In this document: piece by piece, positions 44,617 through 52,244 of the stretch
Numbering within the stretch: the stretch's first letter is position 1
Layout: every line of letters begins with the position of its first letter
Assembly (NCBI RefSeq): GCF_014198605.1
Contig: NZ_JACIHU010000007.1
Length of the DNA stretch: 64,000 bases
Source of the DNA: Rhizobium etli_C
GTDB taxonomy: Bacteria > Pseudomonadota > Alphaproteobacteria > Rhizobiales > Rhizobiaceae
Direction: 5' to 3' (one strand)
The notes under the pieces: model-generated
Seen by the model: the letters and a program-made list of their open reading frames with translations, nothing else
What the model was told of the DNA's origin: nothing
Databases searched by the model: none
Translations under genes and position numbers: made by a program

Positions 44617-44890
44617 TTAGAGCCTTTCCTGGTTAGATTGAAGCATTCTGCCGGAGCAGGTTTTCGTCGGGGCAGAGGCGATTGGCGACGGGCATACCCC
44701 AAGGTACGTCCGAGCTGATCGCCTCTGATCCTGGCGGAAAGATGCCGGCCTTTCAGGTTGGCTGAAACGGGCCGGCTGATCGACCGGCCGGCTTGGCCGT
44801 AGAGCTGGGCTACGACGCGCGCCGGCCGGTCGACCATCCGACTCCGTTTGAGCCAACAGAATGCTTCAATCTAACCAGGAAAGGCTCTAA
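44617..44890. repeat. 274-bp intergenic element with 34-bp terminal inverted repeats, copy B
   Basis: This is the same element as 34497-34772 in reverse orientation: aligned to the complement of copy A, only scattered single-base differences are seen. Its right end (GGCTCTAA) runs 4 bases into the minus-strand gene that ends at 44887 and supplies that gene's stop codon. Confidence 0.9.
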
Positions 44891-45129
44891 TGGGAAACAC
44901 GCGGCGCGCGAAAGCGTGCATGGGCATAGAGGCCGAGCACGTAAAGGATCAGGCCGCCATTGTAGCCGAGAATGGCATAGAGGAGCGCCAGGAGCGACAC
45001 CGGCCCTGGCGAGGTTATCGCCGCCAGCGCGAAGGTGATTCCGATCAGCGCGGCGATCAATGCGATCGTTGCGGCCGAGCGCATTTGCGCGGCGCTGATG
45101 CCTAATGCTGCTGCTGTGAGAATAATCAT
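44887..45129 (-). CDS. Small membrane protein of unknown function
   Basis: The start at 45129 gives 80 residues with two or three membrane segments (IILTAAALGI..., AATIALIAALIGITFALAAI, LLALLYAILGYNGGLILYVL) and a short basic tail (AHARFRAPRVSH). An upstream start at 45198 is possible but adds non-hydrophobic sequence. The TAG stop is formed by the end of repeat copy B, so the original C-terminus may have been different. Confidence 0.5.
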   Translation of the reverse strand: MIILTAAALGISAAQMRSAATIALIAALIGITFALAAITSPGPVSLLALLYAILGYNGGLILYVLGLYAHARFRAPRVSH

Positions 45130-45458
45130 TTCAGCACCTTCCCGAAGAGAACGAGGGGAAGCATAGGAAGCGCCACCTAACAAAGATTTACCGGTCATAT
45201 CGGCCGAAAAGCCTTTGCTTTGCGGTGGTTAGCAATCCCTTTCCACTGAAACGCATAGTCTAACTATACGTTCCCCGGCGAAACAGATTTACTCGATTTT
45301 GTTGCGTTTTTTTCGCGCTCAACGCACGCCTGTAGGAGAGGCGTAGATAAGCGTCCGCCCTACCGAATCTTTTCACCGTCGGCTCGCCTACCGGGGAAAC
45401 CGGCCCCAGCCACGATCGCGACCTTCCTGTTTGCCGCCGATCGACATAGAAAGAGGGG
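45130..45458. other. Intergenic region upstream of xseA
   Basis: This 329-base region lies between two divergent genes. It contains the AT-rich stretch GATTTTGTTGCGTTTTTTTC near 45296-45315 and a short inverted repeat (CGCCTGTAGGAGAGGCG, 45328-45344). xseA has GAGGGG before its ATG. I see no further gene or known RNA element. Confidence 0.5.
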
Positions 45459-47039
45459 ATGAGCAACCTCTTCGACAGCGATTCGCCGACCAACCTTGCC
45501 GAATATTCGGTTTCGGAGCTTTCCGGCTCGATCAAGCGCACCGTCGAGACGGCCTTCGACCAGGTTCGCGTGCGTGGCGAAATATCTGGCTATCGTGGGC
45601 CGCACTCCTCGGGTCATGCCTATTTCGCGCTGAAGGACGATCGCGCTCGCATCGACGCCGTTATCTGGAAGACCACCTTTTCGCGGCTGAAATTCCGACC
45701 GGAAGAGGGCATGGAAGTGATCGCCACCGGCAAGGTCACCACCTTTCCCGGCTCTTCGAAATATCAGATCGTCATCGAGACGCTGGAGCCGGCCGGCGCC
45801 GGCGCGCTGATGGCGCTGATCGAAGAGCGCAAACGCAAGCTCGGCGCCGAGGGCCTGTTCGATGCCGCCCGCAAGAAGCGGCTGCCCTTCATGCCCAAGG
45901 TGATCGGCGTCGTCACCTCGCCGACCGGCGCCGTGATCCGCGATATCCTGCACCGGATCTCCGACCGATTTCCCGTGCATGTCCTCGTCTGGCCGGTGAA
46001 GGTTCAGGGCGAGGGGGCCGGCGAGGAGGTGGCCAACGCCATCCGCGGCTTCAATGGGCTGGAGCCGGGAGGTGCGGTTGCCCGTCCCGATGTGCTGATC
46101 GTCGCGCGCGGCGGCGGCAGTCTGGAAGATCTCTGGAGTTTCAACGACGAGATCGTCGTGCGCGCGGCGGCCGAAAGCCGGATCCCCCTGATCTCGGCTG
46201 TCGGTCACGAAACCGATTGGACGCTGATCGATTTTGCCGCCGATGTCCGCGCCCCGACGCCGACCGGAGCGGCGGAAATGGCCGTGCCCGTCAAGGCGGA
46301 GCTCGAGGCGCAGCTTGCGGCCCTTGCTGCCCGCCTGCAAGGCTGCATGAGCCGGCAGATGGATCAGCGCCGCCAGTCCGTCCGTGGTTTGATGCGGGCA
46401 TTGCCCTCGCTCGACCAGCTTCTCGCCTTGCCGCGCCGTCGTTTCGACGAGGCGGCGGCCGGCCTTGGCCGTGGGCTCGAACTCAACACCGTCAACAAGC
46501 GCCGCGGCTTCGAGCGTGTCGCGGCGCATCTGCGCCCTGATGTTCTGTCCAATCGTATCGCCGAGCGGCGGCAGAGGCTGAATGAGCGGATGGTGCGGGC
46601 CGAGCGGATGGTCGAGCGGCTGATCGACCGTTCGACATCGCGCGTCCAGCGCGCCGAGGCGATCCTTGCCTCGCTGCCGACACGGTTGAAGACGCAAACC
46701 GACCGCTCCCGCGAGCGTCTCGGCAATCTTTCGCGCCATGCCGACACGGCAATTCGCCACCAGTTGACGCGTGCCCGGGCCGAGCTTTCCGCACAGGATC
46801 GGGTGCTGCAGTCGCTTTCCTACAAGAATGTGCTGAAGCGCGGCTACGCCGTCATCCGCGACGAGGATAACCGGCCGGTCTCGCAGGCCGCGGCTCTCCC
46901 TCCCGGCATGGGCATCGCTATCGAATTCGCCGATGGCCGCGTCGGTGCGATGACGACGGAAGGCGGCGCGGCGCCGGCTACGCCGAGGAAGCGCGGCGTA
47001 AAGCCGGCAGATCCAACAAAACAGGGAAGTCTGTTTTAG
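45459..47039 (+). CDS. xseA: Exodeoxyribonuclease VII large subunit
   Basis: The 526-residue protein begins with an OB-fold (EYSVSELSGSIKRTVETAFD; VRVRGEISGYRGPHSSGHAY) and has the catalytic domain start MPKVIGVVTSPTGAVIRDIL, the conserved ARGGGSLEDLWSFNDE, and ISAVGHETDWTLIDFAAD. A long coiled-coil region follows (about 280-430). With XseB it degrades single-stranded DNA to oligonucleotides. The C-terminal 60 residues are longer than in E. coli, as in other rhizobia. xseB is not in this window. Confidence 0.96.
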   Translation: MSNLFDSDSPTNLAEYSVSELSGSIKRTVETAFDQVRVRGEISGYRGPHSSGHAYFALKDDRARIDAVIWKTTFSRLKFRPEEGMEVIATGKVTTFPGSSKYQIVIETLEPAGAGALMALIEERKRKLGAEGLFDAARKKRLPFMPKVIGVVTSPTGAVIRDILHRISDRFPVHVLVWPVKVQGEGAGEEVANAIRGFNGLEPGGAVARPDVLIVARGGGSLEDLWSFNDEIVVRAAAESRIPLISAVGHETDWTLIDFAADVRAPTPTGAAEMAVPVKAELEAQLAALAARLQGCMSRQMDQRRQSVRGLMRALPSLDQLLALPRRRFDEAAAGLGRGLELNTVNKRRGFERVAAHLRPDVLSNRIAERRQRLNERMVRAERMVERLIDRSTSRVQRAEAILASLPTRLKTQTDRSRERLGNLSRHADTAIRHQLTRARAELSAQDRVLQSLSYKNVLKRGYAVIRDEDNRPVSQAAALPPGMGIAIEFADGRVGAMTTEGGAAPATPRKRGVKPADPTKQGSLF

Positions 47040-47093
47040 AATAAATCCAGCAGCAGTTTTCTCAGCAATTGCGTAAACAAGGTTGGCGCATAT

Positions 47094-47240
47094 CACCCGC
47101 CCTCGTCCTTCGAGGCTCCGGCCTTTGGCCTGCGCACCTCAGGATGAGGGCTGATCGTCTTGCCGCGGGCGGGTGCGCCCTCTCTCCAGCCTCATCCTGA
47201 GGTGCCCCGCAGGGCCTCGAAGGACGGGGCTGGCCACTGG
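47094..47240. repeat. Mosaic intergenic repeat, locus 2 (modules X and Y swapped)
   Basis: Module X (reverse, 47094-47157) carries CACCCGCCCTCGTCCTTCGAGG and ends ATGAGGGCTGAT. Module Y (reverse, 47170-47240) runs from GCGCCCTCTCTCCAGCC to GGCCACTGGC. Both match the modules at 27081-27236 but in the other order, which shows mosaic assembly and not simple copying of one unit. Confidence 0.8.
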
Positions 47241-47300
47241 CGCCGTGTCCGACTCTGTCGCGCGACGGAGCGCATCCACAAGGCACTCGCCGCAGTCTGA

Positions 47301-47798
47301 CTATTCAAAATCCGACAGAAACTTCTTGAGGAGCCGGTCGAACGCGGCCTTGTCCTCGGCGGTCAGGTTGCGCGTCAGCCGCTGCTGGTTGGCGACATGG
47401 GCGCCGACTGCCTCTTCGACGGTCGCGAACCCCTTATCCGTCAGTGCGATCAACACGCTGCGCCTGTCGTCCGGATTGACGATGCGTTCGACGAAGCCCG
47501 CCTTCTCCAACTGGTCGATGCGGTTCGTCATCGTGCCGGAGCTGACCATCGTCATCTCCAGAAGCTCGCCGGGTGAGAGCCGATGAGGCGCGCCGGAGCG
47601 GCGAAGGGTGGCCAGCACGTCGAAGGACGAGGTGGAAAGCCCGTGCTTCAGCAGCACCGCCTCCACTTCGCGGCCGAGATGCGTGCCGAGGCGCTTCAGG
47701 CGTCCGAGGATGCCCATCGGCTCGACGTCGAGGTCCGGGCGCTCGCGCCGCCATTGCGCCAGGATTCTGTCGACGTGATCTTGCTTGTCTTCATCCAT
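47301..47798 (-). CDS. pecS: PecS-type MarR regulator
   Basis: The 165-residue protein has the extra N-terminal helix of PecS/HucR proteins (ILAQWRRERPDLDVEPMGIL, with the tryptophan that binds urate), then a MarR winged helix (FDVLATLRRSGAPHRLSPGE, VSSGTMTNRIDQLEKAGFVE, the wing DDRRSVLIAL). In Agrobacterium and Dickeya PecS represses itself and a divergent exporter gene, pecM, with urate as inducer. The same divergent arrangement and an 18-bp palindrome are present here. Confidence 0.9.
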   Translation of the reverse strand: MDEDKQDHVDRILAQWRRERPDLDVEPMGILGRLKRLGTHLGREVEAVLLKHGLSTSSFDVLATLRRSGAPHRLSPGELLEMTMVSSGTMTNRIDQLEKAGFVERIVNPDDRRSVLIALTDKGFATVEEAVGAHVANQQRLTRNLTAEDKAAFDRLLKKFLSDFE

Positions 47799-47818
47799 TC
47801 CCCATCGATAACAGTAGA

Positions 47819-47864
47819 TATCTTGACGTCAAGATAAAATCCGCTATCCTGGGTTTATCTTGAT
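47819..47864. promoter_or_regulatory. Palindromic operator between pecS and pecM
   Basis: TATCTTGACGTCAAGATA (47819-47836) is a perfect 18-bp palindrome. A second, imperfect site begins with the same half TATCTTGA at 47856-47863. Both lie in the 81-base region between the divergent starts, where a MarR dimer would block both genes. Binding by PecS is inferred from position. Confidence 0.75.
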
Positions 47865-47879
47865 ATAGAGATTCTTGAG

Positions 47880-48788
47880 ATGAAGACAAATTCTCGATAT
47901 TTGACCGATGTGCTGATGACCGCGCTCGCACCCACCATCTGGGGCAGCACCTATATCGTCACCACCTCCTTCCTTCCGGCAGGATATCCGCTGACAGTCG
48001 CGATGCTGAGAGCCCTGCCGGCCGGGCTGCTGCTTCTGCTCCTGGTACGGAAGCTGCCTTTCGGCATCTGGTGGGGAAGGGCCTTCATTCTCGGCGCGCT
48101 GAACTTTTCGTTCTTCTGGGCGATGCTCTTCGTCTCGGCCTACAGGCTTCCGGGCGGCGTTGCCGCAACGGTCGGCGCGGTGCAGCCGCTGATCGTCATC
48201 GCCCTGTCGCGGTTTTTCCTCGGCAAGCCGGTTCGGCCGCTGGCCGTGCTGGCCGGTCTTGCCGGCATGGCCGGCGTCGGATTGCTGGTATTGACGCCGA
48301 AGGCGGCGCTTGATCCCGTCGGGATCGCTGCCGGTCTCGCCGGCGCCGTCTCGATGGCCTTCGGCACGGTGCTGACGCGGCGCTGGGCGCCGCCGGTGTC
48401 GAACCTCACCTTCACCGCCTGGCAACTGACGGCAGGTGGCATCCTGCTGGTGCCTGTTGCGCTTTTCCTCGAGCCGACGCTGCCGGCACTGAGCGCCGCA
48501 AACATTGCCGGGATCGCCTATCTCGGCCTGATCGGCGCGGCCTTCACCTATCTGCTCTGGTTCCGCGGCCTGTCGCGCATCGAACCCTCGGCGGTCGCCT
48601 CGCTCGGTTTTCTGAGCCCTGTCGTCGCGACCCTGCTCGGCTGGCTGGCGCTCGGCCAGAGCCTGACGCCGGCGCAGATCGCCGGCTTCGCCCTGGTGCT
48701 CGCCGGCGTCTGGCTCAGTCAGCGCGCGATGCCGGTCAGGCCCACTCGCCCTGCCGCATCACCGCAACCCGCGAACCATCCGGCCTGA
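47880..48788 (+). CDS. pecM: PecM-type DMT exporter
   Basis: The 302-residue protein has ten membrane segments in two EamA repeats: TALAPTIWGSTYIVTTSFLP, AATVGAVQPLIVIALSRFFL, then GLIGAAFTYLLWFRGLSRIE and AVASLGFLSPVVATLLGW. These stretches match PecM, which in Dickeya exports the antioxidant pigment indigoidine. The substrate here is unknown. The last 53 bases overlap the end of the convergent aminopeptidase gene, an unusually long coding overlap. Confidence 0.88.
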   Translation: MKTNSRYLTDVLMTALAPTIWGSTYIVTTSFLPAGYPLTVAMLRALPAGLLLLLLVRKLPFGIWWGRAFILGALNFSFFWAMLFVSAYRLPGGVAATVGAVQPLIVIALSRFFLGKPVRPLAVLAGLAGMAGVGLLVLTPKAALDPVGIAAGLAGAVSMAFGTVLTRRWAPPVSNLTFTAWQLTAGGILLVPVALFLEPTLPALSAANIAGIAYLGLIGAAFTYLLWFRGLSRIEPSAVASLGFLSPVVATLLGWLALGQSLTPAQIAGFALVLAGVWLSQRAMPVRPTRPAASPQPANHPA

Positions 48789-49989
48789 GGCCGTCGATAT
48801 CGACCTTGTCCGAGCCGATCATCCAGTCGATATGGATCAGGCTGGAATTGCCGCCTTGCGCCTTGATCTCCTCTTGGCTCAGCGTCGCGCCGTTCAGGAG
48901 GCATTTGGAATAACACTGGCCGAGCGCGATATGGCAGGAGGCGTTTTCGTCGAACAGGGTATTGTAGAACAGGATGCCGCTCGCCGAGATCGGCGAGGAA
49001 TGCGGCACCAGCGCCACTTCACCGAGCCGGCGCGCGCCCTCGTCGGTATCGAGCACCTTGTTCAACACCTCTTCGCCGCGCGACGCCTTCGCCTCGACGA
49101 TCCGCCCGCCCTCGAAGCGCACCTGGATATTGTCGATCAGCGTGCCCTGGTGCGACAGCGGCTTGGTGCTGGAAACATGGCCTTCGACGCGCAGCGCATG
49201 CGGCGTGGTGAACACCTCCTCGGTCGGAATGTTCGGATTGCAGGTAATGCCGTTCTTGGCGGTGGAGGCGCCGCCATGCCATTCATGCCCGTCGGCAAGG
49301 CCGACCGTCAGATCGGTGCCCGGTCCCTTGAAATGCAGCGAGGCGAAGCGCTCGCCGTTCAGCCAGGCGGAGCGCTTGGCCAGATTGGCATTGTGTTCGG
49401 CCCAGGCGGCGATGGGATCGTCCACATCGACGCGCGAGGCGGCAAAGATCGCCCTGGCGAGCTTGGCGATCGCGATCGGTTCAGGATCGTCGGGGAAGAC
49501 CACCTTGGCCCAGGACGGATTGGGATAGGATACGATGTTCCAGTTGATGTCGAAATTCGAAATCTTTTCCAGCGCCGGCTTGTAGGCCGTGGAAGTGGCA
49601 CGATTGGCGCGGCCGACCCGGCCGGCGTCCTGCTCGGACAGCAGCAAAGGATTGTCGCCGGCAACCGCAAGACGGGCCGCCCCATTGGCATAGGCCTTGG
49701 CCATGCCCTCATAGAGCCAGTCGGAGGCGCGGTCGAAGCTCTCGTCGCTGCCGTACTGATAGCGCGAAAGCGTCGTTTCCTCGTCGGAATAGAAGGCGCT
49801 CACCAATCCGGCGCCGGCCTGATAGGCCTGTTTGGTGATCAGGCGCACGAGCGGCAGCGCCACGACGGGCGCAGTGACCACCAGGTCCTGACCCTTCTGC
49901 AGCTGAAGGCCGACCTTGACGGCGACTTCCGCAAGCTTCTCCAGCTTGACGGGATCAACGGCGTTCTGGCTCTGGGGCATGAAAGTCAT
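48736..49989 (-). CDS. M29-family metallo-aminopeptidase
   Basis: The 417-residue protein fits peptidase M29 (AmpS/aminopeptidase T): VKVGLQLQKGQDLVVTAPVV near the start, the metal-site NIPTEEVFTTPHALRVEGHV, LDTDEGARRLGEVALVPHSS, and the C-terminal HIDWMIGSDKVDIDGL. The glutamates, histidine and aspartates in these stretches bind two metal ions. It removes N-terminal residues from peptides in the cytoplasm. It is convergent with pecM. Confidence 0.93.
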   Translation of the reverse strand: MTFMPQSQNAVDPVKLEKLAEVAVKVGLQLQKGQDLVVTAPVVALPLVRLITKQAYQAGAGLVSAFYSDEETTLSRYQYGSDESFDRASDWLYEGMAKAYANGAARLAVAGDNPLLLSEQDAGRVGRANRATSTAYKPALEKISNFDINWNIVSYPNPSWAKVVFPDDPEPIAIAKLARAIFAASRVDVDDPIAAWAEHNANLAKRSAWLNGERFASLHFKGPGTDLTVGLADGHEWHGGASTAKNGITCNPNIPTEEVFTTPHALRVEGHVSSTKPLSHQGTLIDNIQVRFEGGRIVEAKASRGEEVLNKVLDTDEGARRLGEVALVPHSSPISASGILFYNTLFDENASCHIALGQCYSKCLLNGATLSQEEIKAQGGNSSLIHIDWMIGSDKVDIDGLRPDGSRVAVMRQGEWA

Positions 49990-50078
49990 GGTTCGACCTG
50001 CTTTCTGTCATCGACGGTGGAAAGCTGGAAGACTTAGACCCGTTTGCGGCGAAAATGAAGTGTGGCGCTGCCGAATTG

Positions 50079-50104
50079 AAGCGGCCGGTCTTGGCCGGCC
50101 GCTT
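50079..50104 (-). terminator. Terminator after the GST gene
   Basis: AAGCGGCCGG (50079-50088) pairs perfectly with CCGGCCGCTT (50095-50104) around six bases, 9 bases past the GST stop on the minus strand. The following sequence is only moderately T-rich. Confidence 0.7.
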
Positions 50105-50113
50105 GCTAGGCCT

Positions 50114-50797
50114 TTACGCTGCGGCAGACTGCCTGAGCAGGATCGACGAATGTTTTTCGAGGAATTCCATCAGCCGCTGCGGGTAATCAGGGCCGACAGC
50201 CGCCCGGACACTCGCCCGCGCGGAAAGAGCCTTGCGCCAACGCTGCACCCGCTCCAACCCATCGAATATGCCGCTGTCGCCGAGCGTGTCGAAGAGGTCG
50301 AAATAACGAAAGACCGACGCAAAGACGGCGTCGACGAGGCTGAAGCTGTTGCCCGCGAAATAAGGCCCGTCTGTCAGTGCACTCTCGATCGTTGCGAATT
50401 TGGCGATGAGGGCTTTGCGCTTGGCTTCGAGCTGCAGCGCATCCTGCGCCGTTTCATAACCCCAGAGGTCGGAAAGCACGGACGAGCCGAATTCCATCCA
50501 GCCGCGGTGGCGGGCGCGGGTGAGCGGATCGGCCGGATGCAGGGCGGCGCCCGCCTGCGTTTCCTCCAGATATTCGCAGATGACGCTGCTTTCGAAGAGC
50601 ACCGCCTCGCTGCCGTCCTCTTCCTCGATCCGCAGCAGCGGCACCTTGCCGAGCGGCGAAATTTTCAGGAACCAATCCGGCTTGTTGGCGAGGTCGATGT
50701 TGATGCGCTCGAATGGCACGCCCTTTTCAAGCAGCGTGATCGCGGCGCGCTGCACATAGGGGCAGAGGTGGTGACTGATGAGGGTAAGCCTGCTCAT
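50114..50797 (-). CDS. Glutathione S-transferase
   Basis: The start at 50797 has AGGAG upstream. The 227-residue protein has a thioredoxin-like N-domain (LTLISHHLCPYVQRAAITLL; the CPY motif suggests a catalytic cysteine, as in omega- or beta-type enzymes), the cis-proline at GKVPLLRIEE, the glutathione-gamma-glutamyl contact FESSVICEYLEE, and an all-helical C-domain. It shares a promoter region with a MarR-type regulator, which probably controls it. Confidence 0.92.
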   Translation of the reverse strand: MSRLTLISHHLCPYVQRAAITLLEKGVPFERINIDLANKPDWFLKISPLGKVPLLRIEEEDGSEAVLFESSVICEYLEETQAGAALHPADPLTRARHRGWMEFGSSVLSDLWGYETAQDALQLEAKRKALIAKFATIESALTDGPYFAGNSFSLVDAVFASVFRYFDLFDTLGDSGIFDGLERVQRWRKALSARASVRAAVGPDYPQRLMEFLEKHSSILLRQSAAA

Positions 50798-50819
50798 GGA
50801 AATCTCCTGATCACAATCC

Positions 50820-50874
50820 ATGCAAATGCATCTAATATCGGTTGCGGCGGAATTCAAGATAGATGTAATTGCAT
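50820..50874. promoter_or_regulatory. Paired operator-like sites between GST and MarR genes
   Basis: ATGCAAATGCATCT (50820-50833) and AGATGTAATTGCAT (50861-50874) are the same 14-base motif in opposite orientation with two differences. They sit directly in front of the two divergent ATGs, so a MarR dimer at each could switch both genes. Binding is inferred. Confidence 0.65.
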
Positions 50875-50876
50875 TT

Positions 50877-51320
50877 ATGTCCGAGAATATGACGAAACCG
50901 AGCGAAGCCACCACCCGTGCCTGGACGAGCATCATGCGCGCCCGCGAGCGCTTGCTCGGTGCGATCGAAGCCGAGCTGAAAGCGGCCGGCATGCCGCCGC
51001 TTGCCTGGTATGACGTGCTGTGGGAACTGGCGCGCGCCGATGATGGCAGGTTGCGCCCCTATGAGATCGAAGAGCGGACTTTGCTTGCGCAGTATAATCT
51101 TTCCCGCCTTATCGACCGGCTGGAAGGAGAGGGGCTCGTCCGGCGCGAAGTATTCGCCGAGGATGGACGCGGTCGCTGGGTTGTCATCACCGAAGCCGGC
51201 CGGCAGCTCCGCGAACGTATGTGGACGGTCTATGCCAAATCCATCGAGGCGAATATCGGCTGCAGGCTCACCGAAAGCGAGGCAAACAGCATCTCGGCCT
51301 TGCTCGCGCGTTTCCTGTGA
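50877..51320 (+). CDS. MarR-family regulator
   Basis: The 147-residue protein (start 50877; 50889 possible) has the MarR winged helix: LAWYDVLWELARADDGRLRP, LLAQYNLSRLIDRLEGEGLV, then the wing EDGRGRWVVITEAGRQ. Such proteins respond to phenolics, oxidants or xenobiotics. Divergence from the GST gene and the paired motif between them argue that it represses the GST. Confidence 0.9.
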   Translation: MSENMTKPSEATTRAWTSIMRARERLLGAIEAELKAAGMPPLAWYDVLWELARADDGRLRPYEIEERTLLAQYNLSRLIDRLEGEGLVRREVFAEDGRGRWVVITEAGRQLRERMWTVYAKSIEANIGCRLTESEANSISALLARFL

Positions 51321-51794
51321 TCAGGCGATCAACGGCGCGCCGACGGCCTTCAACACCGTCAGCGCGTCCTTCGGGTCGAGCCGCACCTGCAGCCCGCGCT
51401 GCCCGCCATTGATATAGACGAGCGGTTCAATAAGGGTGGTCTCCTCGATCGCCGCCGGCACGGTCTTCTTCTGGCCGAAGGGGCTGATGCCGCCGACATG
51501 ATAGCCCGTCAGCCGCTCGGCATCGGCAGGCTTCATCATATTGGCCGACTTGCCGCCAAAGGCGCTGGCGAGCTTCTTCATGCTGACTTCGCGATCCGAC
51601 GGCACGACGACGCAGACCGGCTTGCCGTCCACCTCCGCCATCAGCGTTTTCAGCACCCGATGCGGTGCTTCGCCCAAAGCCTCGGCCGCCTGCAGCCCGA
51701 CGCGCTCGGCGCCGGGATCGTAATCATAGGTGTGGACGGTGAAGCCGACGCCGGCCTTGGAAAGAACCTGTGTCGCGCGTGTGGTCTTGGACAT
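51321..51794 (-). CDS. ybaK: YbaK-type Cys-tRNA(Pro)/Cys-tRNA(Cys) deacylase
   Basis: The 157-residue protein has the YbaK/ProX editing fold: AGVGFTVHTYDYDP, ALGEAPHRVLKTLMAEVDGK with the conserved lysine, VPSDREVSMKKLASAFGGKS, and GISPFGQKKTVPAAIEE. It hydrolyses cysteine wrongly attached to tRNA-Pro. The stop abuts the stop of the convergent MarR gene with no gap. Start at 51794 is preferred over 51815 because the family begins with SKTTRA. Confidence 0.93.
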   Translation of the reverse strand: MSKTTRATQVLSKAGVGFTVHTYDYDPGAERVGLQAAEALGEAPHRVLKTLMAEVDGKPVCVVVPSDREVSMKKLASAFGGKSANMMKPADAERLTGYHVGGISPFGQKKTVPAAIEETTLIEPLVYINGGQRGLQVRLDPKDALTVLKAVGAPLIA

Positions 51795-51804
51795 AAGACG
51801 CCTG

Positions 51805-52155
51805 TCAGCCGCCAAATGTGCCGGTGTAAATTTCCGGCCTGAAGCCGATTACCAGCTTGTCCTTCGCCTCCAGCACCGGCCGCTTGATCATCGACGGCTG
51901 GTCGAGCATCAGCGCGATGGCTTTCTCCCGGGTCAGGTTCTCGCGCTCGGCATCGGGCAGTTTGCGGAATGTCGTGCCGGCGCGGTTAAGCACCGTGTCG
52001 AGGCCGGCCTGGTCGATCCAAGCCTCGAGATGGGCGCGGTCGATGCCGAGCGCCTTGTAATCGTGAAATTCATAGGCGACGTCGTGGTCTTCCAGCCAGC
52101 TGCGGGCCTTCTTCATCGTGTCGCAATTCTTGATGCCATAGATGGTAACGGCCAT
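51805..52155 (-). CDS. ArsC/Spx-family reductase-like protein (YffB type)
   Basis: The 116-residue protein has the start VTIYGIKNCDTMKKARSWLE, where a single cysteine (CDTMKKA, no CxxC partner) is the reactive site, and the C-terminal QPSMIKRPVLEAKDKLVIGF. This is the YffB group of ArsC-like proteins; they resemble glutathione-dependent thiol reductases, and arsenate reduction is not established. It lies 10 bases upstream of ybaK on the same strand. Confidence 0.9.
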   Translation of the reverse strand: MAVTIYGIKNCDTMKKARSWLEDHDVAYEFHDYKALGIDRAHLEAWIDQAGLDTVLNRAGTTFRKLPDAERENLTREKAIALMLDQPSMIKRPVLEAKDKLVIGFRPEIYTGTFGG

Positions 52156-52244
52156 GCCCGATCGATCTCCCTGTGATGGCGGCGGGATAGCATGCGCGAA
52201 GGCCGGCGCAAACGCCATGTGAGGTTATTCCCGGCAGCGCCTCC

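Noticed and set aside
45360..47096. 578-codon minus-strand frame across xseA
   Set aside because: It is antisense to a clear XseA protein and has no family marks; long antisense frames are common in GC-rich DNA.
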